Below, piece by piece: positions 26,617-35,395 of a stretch of 64,000 bases of DNA. Positions within the stretch are counted from its first letter, which is position 1. Each line of letters opens with the position of its first letter. The stretch covers positions 62,001 through 126,000 of the forward strand of contig NZ_OBEL01000002.1 in NCBI RefSeq assembly GCF_900215605.1, written 5' to 3'. The notes under the pieces were generated by a model. That model made no database searches, was not told the DNA's origin, and saw only the letters and a list, made by a program, of their open reading frames with translations. A program made the translations under genes and the position numbers. Source of the DNA: Cohaesibacter gelatinilyticus (lineage in GTDB: Bacteria > Pseudomonadota > Alphaproteobacteria > Rhizobiales > Cohaesibacteraceae).

Positions 26617-27312
26617 ATGTTTGACTGGATCACCGCAGCGGAAATGGAAGCGCTTCTCTTGAGCTTCAAGATTTCCACCATTGCCGTCTGCTCTGCCCTG
26701 CCCTTTGCTCTGCTGACCGCAAGCCTCTTGGCACGCCCCGCTTTCCCGGGGAAAGCATTGTTGGACGGCATTGTTCATCTGCCACTGATCCTGCCTCCCG
26801 TCGTCATGGGCTATTTGCTACTGGTCACCTTTGGCACCCGCGCACCCTTGGGCGCATGGTTGAATGAGACATTTGGCCTTCGTTTTGTTTTCAGCTGGAC
26901 TGGCGCGGCCCTTGCCGCTGCCATCATCACCTTTCCTTTTCAGGTGCGCTCCATTCGCCTTGCCATGGAAAGTATGGATCCGGGATTGATTGATGCCGCC
27001 AAAACACTGGGTGCGGGACCAATCGATCGCTTCGTCAATATCACCCTGCCTTTGGCCCTTCCGGGAATTCTGGCCGGAGCCATCACTGCTTTTGCCGCCA
27101 GCCTTGGGGAATTTGGCGCCATCATCACCTTTGTCTCGAACATTCCCGGCGAGACACGCACCCTGCCGCTGGCCATCTATTCCGCCTTGCAAACACCGGG
27201 TGGCGAGGCCGCTGCCGCTCGCCTTGTTACCTTGGCCATCGCTCTTGCATTCATCGGATTGCTCTTGTCCGAACTTGCTGCACGCCATGTCAAAGCGAGG
27301 ATGAGCCAATGA
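26617..27312 (+). CDS. modB: Molybdate ABC transporter, permease
   Basis: A 231-residue inner-membrane permease with about five hydrophobic helices. The cytoplasmic EAA loop, which contacts the ATPase, reads SMDPGLIDAAKTLGAGPIDR (about residues 112-131). The family-typical LPPVVMGYLLL segment lies near residue 58. Its stop overlaps the modC start by four bases (ATGA), so translation is coupled. Confidence 0.94.
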   Translation: MFDWITAAEMEALLLSFKISTIAVCSALPFALLTASLLARPAFPGKALLDGIVHLPLILPPVVMGYLLLVTFGTRAPLGAWLNETFGLRFVFSWTGAALAAAIITFPFQVRSIRLAMESMDPGLIDAAKTLGAGPIDRFVNITLPLALPGILAGAITAFAASLGEFGAIITFVSNIPGETRTLPLAIYSALQTPGGEAAAARLVTLAIALAFIGLLLSELAARHVKARMSQ

Positions 27313-28412
27313 GTTTATCCGTTCAACTCAACCACCAGATGAAGCAATTCAAACTGGATCTGGCTTTTGATCTGCCCACCAAGGGCCTCACGGCGCTCTT
27401 TGGCCCATCAGGTGCTGGCAAGTCCCTCACCATCAATGCCATTGCCGGACTGATCACTCCGCAAGAAGGCCAAGTGCAACTGAACGGCGAGACGCTTTTC
27501 TCATCATCTGCCAAGATCAATCGCCCAACCCATAAGCGCAACATTGCGTATATGTTCCAGGATTCTCGCCTCTTCCCGCATCTGACCATCAAGAAGAATT
27601 TGCTCTTTGGTGCCAAGCGCTGCCAGCAGCCGCCAGGCAAGCAAGAGATCGATCACCTGATTGATCTACTTGATATCGGCCATTTGCTGGATCGTCATCC
27701 TGGACGCTTGTCCGGAGGAGAAAAGCAGCGAGTGGCATTGGGCCGAGCCCTTCTCTCCAACCCGTCGCTACTGCTGCTGGATGAACCGATGGCGGCGCTG
27801 GATCAGGGCCGAAAGCACGAAATCCTGCCGCATCTGGAACGCCTTCGGGATGAGAGTAACATCCCGATCCTCTATATCAGCCATTCCATATCTGAAGTCG
27901 CGCGCCTTGCGGACGAAATGCTGCTGATCAGCGAAGGCAAATTGGCAGCAAAGGGCCCAGTCCATAATGTGATGAACCGTCTGGATCTGTTCCCGCTCAC
28001 CGGGCGCTTTGAAGCAGGCACCGCCTTTGTCGCCACCATCCTCTCGCATGATATCGACAATGGCATGAGCAAAGTGCAATTCGATGGCGGCACCCTCTGG
28101 GCTTCTCAATTACCAGGCAATCCCGGTGACCCGGTCCGCCTGCGCATCCGCGCTCGCGATGTGTTATTGGCAACGGAAGAGCCACAGGCCATCAGCGCCA
28201 ATAATATCTTGCCTGTCATCATCACAGACTATCGAGAGCATCCCAATCATTCGGTCGAAGTCCAATTGCAATGCGCAGGCATCAAACTGCTGGCGCGCAT
28301 CACAAAGAAATCCTGGGAACGTTTGGAGCTCAAGACCGGCAGTGCGCTTTATGCCATCGTCAAATCTATCAGCATGGATCGGCGATTGGGGCAGGACCGC
28401 ACCAGCAGCTAA
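27309..28412 (+). CDS. modC: Molybdate ABC transporter, ATP-binding protein
   Basis: A 367-residue ATPase that energises molybdate import. Walker A is GPSGAGKS (about residues 33-40), the signature LSGGEKQRVALGRALL, and Walker B LLLLDEPMAALD, with the switch His in YISHSISEVARLAD. Residues from about 290 form a C-terminal Mop/TOBE oxyanion-binding domain (NILPVIITDYREHPN), typical of ModC. It ends eight bases before a convergent gene, so transcription from the two sides may collide. Confidence 0.95.
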   Translation: MSLSVQLNHQMKQFKLDLAFDLPTKGLTALFGPSGAGKSLTINAIAGLITPQEGQVQLNGETLFSSSAKINRPTHKRNIAYMFQDSRLFPHLTIKKNLLFGAKRCQQPPGKQEIDHLIDLLDIGHLLDRHPGRLSGGEKQRVALGRALLSNPSLLLLDEPMAALDQGRKHEILPHLERLRDESNIPILYISHSISEVARLADEMLLISEGKLAAKGPVHNVMNRLDLFPLTGRFEAGTAFVATILSHDIDNGMSKVQFDGGTLWASQLPGNPGDPVRLRIRARDVLLATEEPQAISANNILPVIITDYREHPNHSVEVQLQCAGIKLLARITKKSWERLELKTGSALYAIVKSISMDRRLGQDRTSS

Positions 28413-28420
28413 AACCAGAG

Positions 28421-29506
28421 CTAGCGTTCCGGCACAGGCATCCAGTCCGGCTTGGCGATATCCTGATCAGCAAATTCCGGCATCCGCCGAGCCAAGTCCT
28501 TCAATGAAGTGATATTCATGCTGTTAAGCAGACCTCTTGTGATCAGCCGAGGCTGAACAACAATCTTGCGACCCGGATCTTCCCCCGCCATCAACATGGC
28601 TACGGAGCGCACGCTGACTTCCCCCAATAGGTAGGGATTACTTGCCGCGGTTGCGACCCAAGGTGATCCAGGCTCACGCATTTCCTTTATATCTCGATCG
28701 GTAATATCAGCTGAGTAGATCTTGATCTGCTCAGACAGGTCCGCCTCCTGAACAGCACTTTTCGCCCCAAGTGCAAAATCATCATAAGGAGCAAAAATCA
28801 CGTCCACATCAGAATGAACCGTCAAGACGGCTCGTGCCTGATTGGCAGTGAAGCGGGGTATAGGTTGGTCCATGGTGCCAAAAGTTGCAAGTTCTTGCAC
28901 ACCAGGTTGTTTTTTCTTGAAGGCCTGCCAAACCGCATCACGTCGATCAAGCGGTGTCGGCCCGGGGAAATAGATATAGGCAGCGTTAAAACGATCTCCG
29001 TTATCCTTGAGCATTTGCTCGGTCAGAAGTGAGACGATCTCAGCATCCGATTGCTCGATCTGCGGTACATTTTCATTTTTGACATCAACATCGAACGCAA
29101 CAATCGGAATGCCGGTTTCAACGGCTTTTTTCGATACTTCGATCAAGGTGTCCTCGCGCCCATGCTGAACGATAATGCCCTCAACCCCCATGGCAATGGC
29201 TTGTTCCACCATTTCAGCCTGCACCAAGGGATCCTGCCTCGCCCCCATCTCGATCAACTCGACACCCAGCGCCTTGGCCTGTCGTTTGACACCATCCAGA
29301 TAGGCTTCAAAAAAATCCCCGCGCGAGACAAAGCGTACCAAAGCAATACGTGGCACTACTGTCGAGCGAACCAGATCCAAACCCTCATTCGCATAAGCAT
29401 TTTGCGCTAAAGAAGAAGAAAAAATCACGATGGCTGAAAGCCAATAAAATGCGATCCGTATGAATACTTCAATTCGGATCACCCTACCAAATCGTCTCAA
29501 GATCAT
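28421..29506 (-). CDS. Orphan sugar-type periplasmic binding protein
   Basis: A 361-residue type-1 periplasmic binding protein (ribose/LacI-like fold, Peripla_BP_4). The ATG at 29506 precedes a hydrophobic signal segment (FYWLSAIVIFSSSLAQNAYA). The mature part starts VPRIALVRFVSRGDFFEAYLDGV, and contains GVEGIIVQHGREDTLIEV and VDVIFAPYDDFALGAKSAVQEADL. Normally such proteins feed an ABC sugar importer, or, as with TorT-like proteins, a sensor kinase. No permease, ATPase or kinase gene is adjacent. The role is unknown. Confidence 0.75.
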   Translation of the reverse strand: MILRRFGRVIRIEVFIRIAFYWLSAIVIFSSSLAQNAYANEGLDLVRSTVVPRIALVRFVSRGDFFEAYLDGVKRQAKALGVELIEMGARQDPLVQAEMVEQAIAMGVEGIIVQHGREDTLIEVSKKAVETGIPIVAFDVDVKNENVPQIEQSDAEIVSLLTEQMLKDNGDRFNAAYIYFPGPTPLDRRDAVWQAFKKKQPGVQELATFGTMDQPIPRFTANQARAVLTVHSDVDVIFAPYDDFALGAKSAVQEADLSEQIKIYSADITDRDIKEMREPGSPWVATAASNPYLLGEVSVRSVAMLMAGEDPGRKIVVQPRLITRGLLNSMNITSLKDLARRMPEFADQDIAKPDWMPVPER

Positions 29507-29636
29507 GCCCACCTATGCCTTGAAGTTCTCAAACCGGTAAAATTGAATATCAATGGTCACTAATATCCAAAATATACAAACACAAGTAGTAATCATGAAA
29601 AGAAGTGGAGATTTCCTCCAACTGGAGAAATTCGCG

Positions 29637-29663
29637 CAAAAAAAGAGGAGCAACGCTCCTCTT
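29637..29663 (-). terminator. Terminator of the fasciclin gene
   Basis: AAGAGGAGC and GCTCCTCTT form a 9-bp stem with an AAC loop; on the minus strand TTTTTTT follows. It lies 30 bases after the fasciclin gene stop. Confidence 0.88.
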
Positions 29664-29692
29664 GTCCTTGCTTATATGGCAAATGATCAGAC

Positions 29693-30184
29693 TTATTTTG
29701 ATGGTAAAACCACTTCATCAATCACATGAATCACACCATTTGATGCCATGATATCAGCTTTTACGACGCTGGCGTTATCGACAGAAACCCTGCCATGACT
29801 TTTCTTGACCGACAGGGTGCGATCTTTGGTCGGCTTGATGGTACGCACAGCAATCTTTCGACCTGGCAGCATATCGGATGTAAGCTTGCGTGGCACCACA
29901 TGATAGCTGAGGATGGCAACCAGCTGATCTTTGTTTTCAGGCTTGAGAAGGGTTTCAACTGTCCCTGCGGGAAGCTTGGCAAAAGCCTCATCGGTTGGCG
30001 CAAAGACGGTAAGATTTTCACTGGTCGCCAATGCATCAGCAAGGCCCGCAGCCTTGGCAGCAGCAATAAGGGTATTGAAGGAACCCGCTTCGGCAGCCAT
30101 TTCAACGATATTCTTTGCAGATGCGCCAAAGCTAGCCAGTGCAACAGTCATAGCCACTACGGAACCCATTACAAACTTTTTCAT
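29693..30184 (-). CDS. Secreted fasciclin (FAS1) domain protein
   Basis: A 163-residue exported protein with a signal peptide (MKKFVMGSVVAMTVALASFG, then ASAKN) and one complete FAS1 domain. The H1 region reads LTVFAPTDEAFAKLP and the H2 region DIMASNGVIHVIDEVVLP. The ATG at 30184 has GGAGAA upstream. FAS1 domains mediate adhesion or periplasmic binding; bacterial single-domain forms have no firm biochemical role. Its promoter fits the RpoE (ECF11) consensus, which ties it to the rpoE-chrR locus beside it and to singlet-oxygen or lipid-peroxide stress. Confidence 0.9.
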   Translation of the reverse strand: MKKFVMGSVVAMTVALASFGASAKNIVEMAAEAGSFNTLIAAAKAAGLADALATSENLTVFAPTDEAFAKLPAGTVETLLKPENKDQLVAILSYHVVPRKLTSDMLPGRKIAVRTIKPTKDRTLSVKKSHGRVSVDNASVVKADIMASNGVIHVIDEVVLPSK

Positions 30185-30245
30185 GATCTTTCTCCAGTTT
30201 CTGGCGAATGTGAAAGCCACCCGCTCTCAAATGCGTTTACAGAAA

Positions 30246-30274
30246 CTGTTACGTGCCAAAGTACATTTGGATCA
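30246..30274 (-). promoter_or_regulatory. Putative RpoE (ECF) promoter of the fasciclin gene
   Basis: On the minus strand TGATCC is followed after 17 bases by TAACAG, about 60 bases upstream of the ATG. The -35 matches the rpoE autoregulatory site exactly; the -10 keeps the TAA core, and the spacer is one base shorter. Confidence 0.6.
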
Positions 30275-30415
30275 AATTAATTAAGTATTTGATATCACGA
30301 TATTTTGCATGATCCAAAACCCTTTCTCAGTCGTATTAAATGCGAGCAATAGAAGACTATTTTTCAGCACTTCCGCAGAGTTGTGGGCCATAAATCTTGG
30401 AGAAAAGTCAGACGA

Positions 30416-30438
30416 AAGCGGGCCAGATAGGCCCGCTT
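30416..30438 (-). terminator. Hairpin after chrR
   Basis: A 9-bp perfect stem (AAGCGGGCC/GGCCCGCTT) with a 5-base loop, starting 10 bases after the chrR stop. The T-tract beyond it is weak on the minus strand. Confidence 0.65.
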
Positions 30439-30447
30439 GCAAGATGC

Positions 30448-31122
30448 TTAAATTCCGACAATCGGCTGCAAGAGCCGGGTCATGACATTCTTGAATTCCA
30501 ATGGAGCATCGGTCACCGTCAGGCAGATACAATCTTCCTCGGTATCTGCCACCGGCTGATGATCGATATCATCATCGGCTTCCTGAATATCGCCAACCTT
30601 GTAGCGACCGGATTCATCCGAAAATGAACCGCGCAAGACCAAGGTCATCTCACAGCCATGGTGGCTATGCTGAGGCGTCACGAAACCAGGAGAGAGTTTG
30701 AGAAGACGAACTTTCTCACCTTCAGGGCTCTCAATAGGGAGAACGAACTGACGAATGCCTGGTCCGACCAGTTTCCATTTCACCTCATCCAGTCCATGGC
30801 CCATGACCTCGGTGAGAACAGAAGGAACAGAATTATCGATCAGTGATGTTTTGGTAACTGGCGCGCGGTCCTCAAACTGGATTGGTGCATCCTGATCCGG
30901 ATCATCCAACTCCGCCATAAGCTGATCAAAGCCAGAGCTCGCAACAACTGTCTCTTCCATGTCATCCAGCAAAGCCCCACCCACCATTTGGGCCTGGAAC
31001 AATCTCTGCTGGCAATGGGGACACATATCCAGATGACAGCGTGCAAGCATGGCCTGACCAACCGGCAGCGAACCCGCTGCATAGGCCAAAATCATTTCAT
31101 CACTGAGATGGTGATTGATCAT
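30448..31122 (-). CDS. chrR: ChrR-type zinc anti-sigma factor
   Basis: A 224-residue cytosolic anti-sigma factor that holds RpoE inactive and releases it under singlet oxygen. The N-terminal ZAS domain shows the zinc ligands H5, H30, C34 and C37 (HLDMCPHC). The C-terminal cupin domain (about residues 130-215) has the metal ligands in HSHHGCE and a later His in DDIDHQPV. This is the two-domain structure of the Rhodobacter sphaeroides ChrR family. It overlaps the rpoE gene by four bases, so the two are coupled, as expected for a sigma/anti-sigma pair. Confidence 0.94.
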   Translation of the reverse strand: MINHHLSDEMILAYAAGSLPVGQAMLARCHLDMCPHCQQRLFQAQMVGGALLDDMEETVVASSGFDQLMAELDDPDQDAPIQFEDRAPVTKTSLIDNSVPSVLTEVMGHGLDEVKWKLVGPGIRQFVLPIESPEGEKVRLLKLSPGFVTPQHSHHGCEMTLVLRGSFSDESGRYKVGDIQEADDDIDHQPVADTEEDCICLTVTDAPLEFKNVMTRLLQPIVGI

Positions 31123-31721
31123 GGTGCCATCTCCCTCAAAATAGTCCTCAAATGCTTGAACGCCAAACGCAGGCGCGATTTCACGGTACCAAGAGGAAGC
31201 GACAGCTTTGCTGCAATCTCCCGATGGCTGGCTTCCTGGAAGAAGGAAAGACGAATGATCTCTGCCTGATTGGCAGAAAGCAAGCCAATGGCATGCTTCA
31301 CACGCTCTTCCATTTCTCCCTGATAGACATCATCCGCCTGCTGAGCTTCACAAGTCAGCGTATCGGCAAAATACTGATCGTCACGATAGACAAAGCTCTT
31401 TTCAGAGCGGAACCGGTCGATCCGTCTATTTCTTGCAATGGTGAAAATCCATGTCGAGGCAGCAGCCTTTTTCGCATCATAAAGATGAGCCTTGCGCCAA
31501 ACCTGCACAAAAGTTTCCTGTATCAACTCTTCAGCAGTTTCCTCGTTCGTCCCGACCTTCAAGAAAAAGGATTTGAGCCGCGGAGCAAAATGCTCGAAGA
31601 GCGTACGGAAACTGGCACGGCAATGGTCCTGCCCCACAATTTGAAGCAGCCTGTTGAGATCCTTGGTCGCCAAATCACGCCCCTTTTCAGATGTCCCAAC
31701 TATAAGCTGCATGTTTCCCAT
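31119..31721 (-). CDS. rpoE: ECF sigma factor RpoE (singlet-oxygen type)
   Basis: A 200-residue group 4 sigma factor (ECF11-like). Region 2 includes EETAEELIQETFVQVWRKAHLYD and IARNRRIDRFR, and region 4 has LSFFQEASHREIAAKL and LPLGTVKSRLRLAFKHLR. Possible starts are GTG at 31733, ATG at 31721 and ATG at 31712; 31721 is chosen because AGGG lies at a suitable distance. It is transcribed with chrR from an autoregulated promoter, and the divergent lipid-modifying operon carries a matching promoter. Confidence 0.92.
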   Translation of the reverse strand: MGNMQLIVGTSEKGRDLATKDLNRLLQIVGQDHCRASFRTLFEHFAPRLKSFFLKVGTNEETAEELIQETFVQVWRKAHLYDAKKAAASTWIFTIARNRRIDRFRSEKSFVYRDDQYFADTLTCEAQQADDVYQGEMEERVKHAIGLLSANQAEIIRLSFFQEASHREIAAKLSLPLGTVKSRLRLAFKHLRTILREMAP

Positions 31722-31753
31722 TGGATTGTACACCCTGTAAACTCTGTTACATG

Positions 31754-31783
31754 CTCTTACGGTTTACATTTTGAATTGGATCA
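31754..31783 (-). promoter_or_regulatory. RpoE-dependent promoter of rpoE-chrR
   Basis: On the minus strand TGATCC and TAAGAG are separated by 18 bases, matching the known R. sphaeroides RpoE consensus TGATCC-N18-TAA. It implies autoregulation. The predicted start is about 25 bases before the rpoE ATG. Confidence 0.88.
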
Positions 31784-31809
31784 CCAAAAAAAATGAATTG
31801 TAAAAAAGG

Positions 31810-31839
31810 TGATCCATTTAAATTTCTGCACCATAGAAA
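31810..31839 (+). promoter_or_regulatory. RpoE-dependent promoter of the lipid-oxidation operon
   Basis: TGATCC, an 18-base spacer and TAGAAA (-10 region 31834-31839) lie about 27 bases upstream of the FAD oxidoreductase start. The -35 elements of the two divergent promoters are 26 bases apart. Confidence 0.8.
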
Positions 31840-31866
31840 GTAGAAACACTATCTAAGGACGAATTC

Positions 31867-33210
31867 ATGCATATCGCCGTCATCGGATCAGGTATTTCTG
31901 GCTTGAGCGCAGCCTGGCTACTTTCAAAAAAGCACAAAGTTGATCTTTTTGAAAAAGATGACCGGCTGGGCGGGCATGCCAATACACAAGATATGATGAT
32001 CAATGGCCAGTCTATCTCCGTTGATACCGGTTTCATTGTCTATAACGAAGTAACCTATCCAAACCTGATTGCTCTCTTTGATCACCTCAATATCGCATCC
32101 TACGCCACCGACATGTCCTTCTCGGTTTCAATCAATGGTGGTGAACACGAATATGCGGGCTCCAACCTGGCATCTCTATTTGCGCAAAGCTCCAATCTGT
32201 TCCGTCCTTCCTTTCTCCGTATGCTGATGGACATTCGCCGCTTCTATGCTGAGGCCCGCATTGATGCAGCTGACCCAAAGAACAATTCACTGACATTGGG
32301 CGCATATATGCGTGAGAAGAAATACGGCCGAAGCTTCATCAAGGATCACCTGCTGCCCATGGGTGCGGCCATCTGGTCCATGCCAGCAGAAAAGATGCTG
32401 AAATTCCCCTTCACCTCTTTCATTCGCTTTTGCGACAATCACGGCCTTTTGCAAATCAAGAACCGCCCGAAATGGCGCACGGTAAAAGATGGCTCCAGAC
32501 AATATGTCAATCAGTTGGCCAAGCGGATTTCGGGCTCGATCACATTAAACAGCAAGATCGAACTCATGGAACGCACCCCCAGTGGCGTCACCCTGCATTT
32601 TCGCGATGGAGAGAGCCGTAACTATGACCATGTGGTTCTGGCTTGTCATTCCGATCAGGCCCTGCGATTGCTCAAGACCCATCCCAATTCAATGGATCAA
32701 CGAGAGAAAGATATTCTCGCCAATATCCGCTATCAGAATAATGTCGCTATCCTGCATCGAGACAAAAGCCTCATGCCAAAACGGAAAAAAGCCTGGGCAG
32801 CATGGAACTATCTCAAGAAGGAAGACGAGGATGCCAGCAAGCTTTGCGTCAGTTACTGGATGAACCGGTTGCAGGACCTGCCCACAGATGAAGATATCTT
32901 TGTGACGCTCAATCCCATTCAGCAGCCCAATCAAGGTGATATCCTGCGCACTTACCTTTATTCCCATCCGGTTTTTGATGCACAAGCAATGCAGGCCCAG
33001 CGCGATCTATGGAGCCTGCAAGGCCAGAACCGCACCTGGTATTGCGGTGCCTATCTTGGTCATGGTTTCCATGAAGACGGTTTGCAGGCCGGTCTTGCCG
33101 TTGCCGAGCGCCTAGGGGATGTCACCCGGCCATGGAGTTTGGACAACCCATCTTCTCGCATGCATTTCCCGCCAAGCTGGAACAAAATCCAAAGCGAGGC
33201 AGCGCAATGA
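31867..33210 (+). CDS. FAD-dependent amine-oxidase-fold enzyme of the RpoE regulon
   Basis: A 447-residue flavoprotein with an N-terminal dinucleotide fold (IAVIGSGISGLSAAWLL, then VDLFEKDDRLGGHAN) and the conserved VDTGFIVYNEVTYPNL segment of the NAD(P)-binding/amine-oxidase group. In R. sphaeroides a similar flavoprotein, a DUF1365 protein and a Cfa-type methyltransferase are under RpoE control and some act in fatty-acid methylation and furan formation. That is family knowledge; the exact counterpart here is not proven. It overlaps the following gene by four bases (ATGA). Confidence 0.85.
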   Translation: MHIAVIGSGISGLSAAWLLSKKHKVDLFEKDDRLGGHANTQDMMINGQSISVDTGFIVYNEVTYPNLIALFDHLNIASYATDMSFSVSINGGEHEYAGSNLASLFAQSSNLFRPSFLRMLMDIRRFYAEARIDAADPKNNSLTLGAYMREKKYGRSFIKDHLLPMGAAIWSMPAEKMLKFPFTSFIRFCDNHGLLQIKNRPKWRTVKDGSRQYVNQLAKRISGSITLNSKIELMERTPSGVTLHFRDGESRNYDHVVLACHSDQALRLLKTHPNSMDQREKDILANIRYQNNVAILHRDKSLMPKRKKAWAAWNYLKKEDEDASKLCVSYWMNRLQDLPTDEDIFVTLNPIQQPNQGDILRTYLYSHPVFDAQAMQAQRDLWSLQGQNRTWYCGAYLGHGFHEDGLQAGLAVAERLGDVTRPWSLDNPSSRMHFPPSWNKIQSEAAQ

Positions 33211-34043
33211 GCCATCCCCCTCTTCGCTGCTACGCTGGAAAGGTCATGCACCAACGACATGGCGACCTGGACCATCGCCTGACCTATCAGGTCTTTACGT
33301 TGTGCCTGACCTTGAGCCAATCAAAGGAAGCAAGCAAGCGTCTGCCATTCTTCTCGCATAACGGCTTCAATCTCTTCAGCCTGCATGACAAGGATCATAT
33401 GGAAAAAGGCTATGACAGCCTTCCCGTCTTCGTTCATGACATGCTGGTTCAGGGAGAAGCGCTCACACCCTATGATCCGGCACCGGCACGCATCGATATG
33501 CTGGCTTATCCCCGGTTTCTGGGCAAAGCCTTCAATCCTCTGACCATCTTCATTTGTTATGATGAGGACGACCAACCTATCGCCATTCTCTATCAGGTAC
33601 GCAACACCTTCAAAGAGCGCCATCATTATGCTGTGCGTTTGAGTGAGCCTGGATCTGAACGAGAGAACCACTGGCAACATGGCTGCGAAAAGCGCTTCCA
33701 TGTCTCTCCCTTCATGTCGATGGAGGGACGATATGATTTCGATATCACTTTGCCTGATGAGCGCTTCGCGATCACCATTCGCCAGTCCCATCAAAATACT
33801 CCGCGCCTGACTGCCATTTTCACCGGCAAGCAGATCCCCCTCACCGGCTGGAAGCTTCTGTTCCTTGCCGCCCAATATTGCCAAGGTGGTTGGAAAATCC
33901 TTGGTGCAATCCATTGGGAAGCATTGAAGCTTTGGTGGAAGGGCGCACCTTTTCATAAAAAACCAAAACGGCCAGACCGTCCGGTCACACCAGCATTTGA
34001 AAATACTGCCTTTAGCACGCACACAAAAGGAGACGGAAAATGA
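33207..34043 (+). CDS. DUF1365 protein
   Basis: A 278-residue protein of the DUF1365 family, recognisable from the start PPLRCYAGKVMHQRHGDLDHRLTY and the segments MLAYPRFLGKAFNPLTIFICYDE and YDFDITLPDERF. The ATG at 33207 overlaps the previous stop; the longer open frame is an overlap shadow. The family almost always sits between an FAD oxidoreductase and a Cfa-like enzyme in RpoE/ChrR-linked operons. No reaction has been firmly assigned that I know of. It overlaps cfa by four bases. Confidence 0.88.
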   Translation: MSHPPLRCYAGKVMHQRHGDLDHRLTYQVFTLCLTLSQSKEASKRLPFFSHNGFNLFSLHDKDHMEKGYDSLPVFVHDMLVQGEALTPYDPAPARIDMLAYPRFLGKAFNPLTIFICYDEDDQPIAILYQVRNTFKERHHYAVRLSEPGSERENHWQHGCEKRFHVSPFMSMEGRYDFDITLPDERFAITIRQSHQNTPRLTAIFTGKQIPLTGWKLLFLAAQYCQGGWKILGAIHWEALKLWWKGAPFHKKPKRPDRPVTPAFENTAFSTHTKGDGK

Positions 34044-35296
34044 CAATTCAAGAGCAAACCCCGTCTCCTCATACAGACACAAACAGCTCCTCCTTGAGCC
34101 TGCCTTATTGGAAAGACAAGCTGCTCGCCGCCTTGCTGAAACGTTGCTTTGACTCCGTGCAACATGGGCATCTGACCATTGCCCTGCCGGGCGGTGAGCT
34201 TTTGAGCTTTGGCTCAGCTCAAGCCAGCAGCCTTCATATTTCGATTACGTCCCATAAAGTGCTGAGTGCTTTGTTTTCAGCCCATCCCTTGGCCTTGGCC
34301 GAAAGCTATCTGCAAGGTCATTGGCATTGTGCAGACCTGACAGCTCTGTTCAAGCTCTTTCAGCGCAACCGCTCTGAACTACTGGACCTTGTCAGCAAGG
34401 ACAAATGGACTGCTCTTTTGGCGCGGCTCTATCATGCAAGGCGCGCCAACAGCAAAAAGGGTAGTCGTCGCAACATCAGCGATCATTATGATCTAGGCAA
34501 TGATTTCTACGAGTTTTGGCTTGATGAGAGCATGAGCTATTCCAGCGCCTATCAGATGCAAAATTGCAGCAAGACGGAGCTGATTGAAGCACAGGAGCGC
34601 AAATATGAGCACATTCTCGATCTTGCTCAGGTGCCTGACAATGGCAAAATCCTCGAGATTGGCTGTGGCTGGGGTGCGATGGCAGCAACAGCGGCCAAGC
34701 GTGGTCATCAGCTGGATGGCGTCACTCTATCCAAAGAGCAGCTACATTATGCTCAGAGCCAGCTGAGAGAACAAAATCTGGACCATCTGGCCAAGCTGAG
34801 CCTTACCGATTATCGCGATATCAAGGGCAACTATGACGCCATCGTTTCGGTAGAGATGCTGGAAGCCGTGGGCGAAGCCAATTGGCCGACCTATTTCAAG
34901 CAGATCAAGGAAAGCCTGAAGCCCGGCGCACGCGCTGTCATTCAGGTTATCGTCATCAAGGATGAGCATTTCGACTTCTATCGCTACAATGTCGATTTCA
35001 TTCAGCGCTATGTCTTTCCTGGCGGTTTCCTGCCCTGCCCCAAAGCCATGAAGGAACAGATCGCTAGCCAGGGTCTGAGGCTGGAAAAGGAAGAATATTT
35101 CGGCAAGGATTATGAGTTGACCCTGCAGCAATGGCGCAAGGATTTTCTGAAGAATTGGTCAGCCATCAAACAGCTTGGTTTTGATGAACGTTTCAAGCGC
35201 CTATGGACCTACTATCTTTGCTATTGTGAAGCAGGCTTTGCAGAAGAGAGCCTGGATGTGGGTTTCTATGTCATTCAAAAACCCATGGATGGGTAA
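34040..35296 (+). CDS. cfa: Cyclopropane-fatty-acyl-phospholipid synthase family methyltransferase
   Basis: A 418-residue SAM-dependent methyltransferase acting on unsaturated acyl chains of membrane phospholipids. The SAM-binding loop is ILEIGCGWGAMAATAAKRG (about residues 204-222), preceded by ISDHYDLGNDFYEFWLD and followed by VSVEMLEAVGE. The second Tyr-rich C-terminal stretch is intact. It is the last gene of an operon of three with 4-base overlaps, controlled by RpoE. In this family some members make cyclopropane and others methylate fatty acids towards furans; the product here is undetermined. Confidence 0.92.
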   Translation: MTIQEQTPSPHTDTNSSSLSLPYWKDKLLAALLKRCFDSVQHGHLTIALPGGELLSFGSAQASSLHISITSHKVLSALFSAHPLALAESYLQGHWHCADLTALFKLFQRNRSELLDLVSKDKWTALLARLYHARRANSKKGSRRNISDHYDLGNDFYEFWLDESMSYSSAYQMQNCSKTELIEAQERKYEHILDLAQVPDNGKILEIGCGWGAMAATAAKRGHQLDGVTLSKEQLHYAQSQLREQNLDHLAKLSLTDYRDIKGNYDAIVSVEMLEAVGEANWPTYFKQIKESLKPGARAVIQVIVIKDEHFDFYRYNVDFIQRYVFPGGFLPCPKAMKEQIASQGLRLEKEEYFGKDYELTLQQWRKDFLKNWSAIKQLGFDERFKRLWTYYLCYCEAGFAEESLDVGFYVIQKPMDG

Positions 35297-35334
35297 ATGC
35301 CCGGTTTAAAAGTCTCTGAATGAGACTTTGAGGG

Positions 35335-35378
35335 GCGAGTTCTTATCCGAAAAGTCTGCAACTTTTCGGGAACGCGCT
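35335..35378. repeat. Rhizobial-type palindromic repeat, copy 3 (inverted)
   Basis: GCGAGTTCTTATCCGAAAAGT and ACTTTTCGGGAACGCGC, the reverse complement of the copy at 7305. It lies after the cfa gene. Confidence 0.75.
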
Positions 35379-35395
35379 GTCGGCTGCATGCCCAG

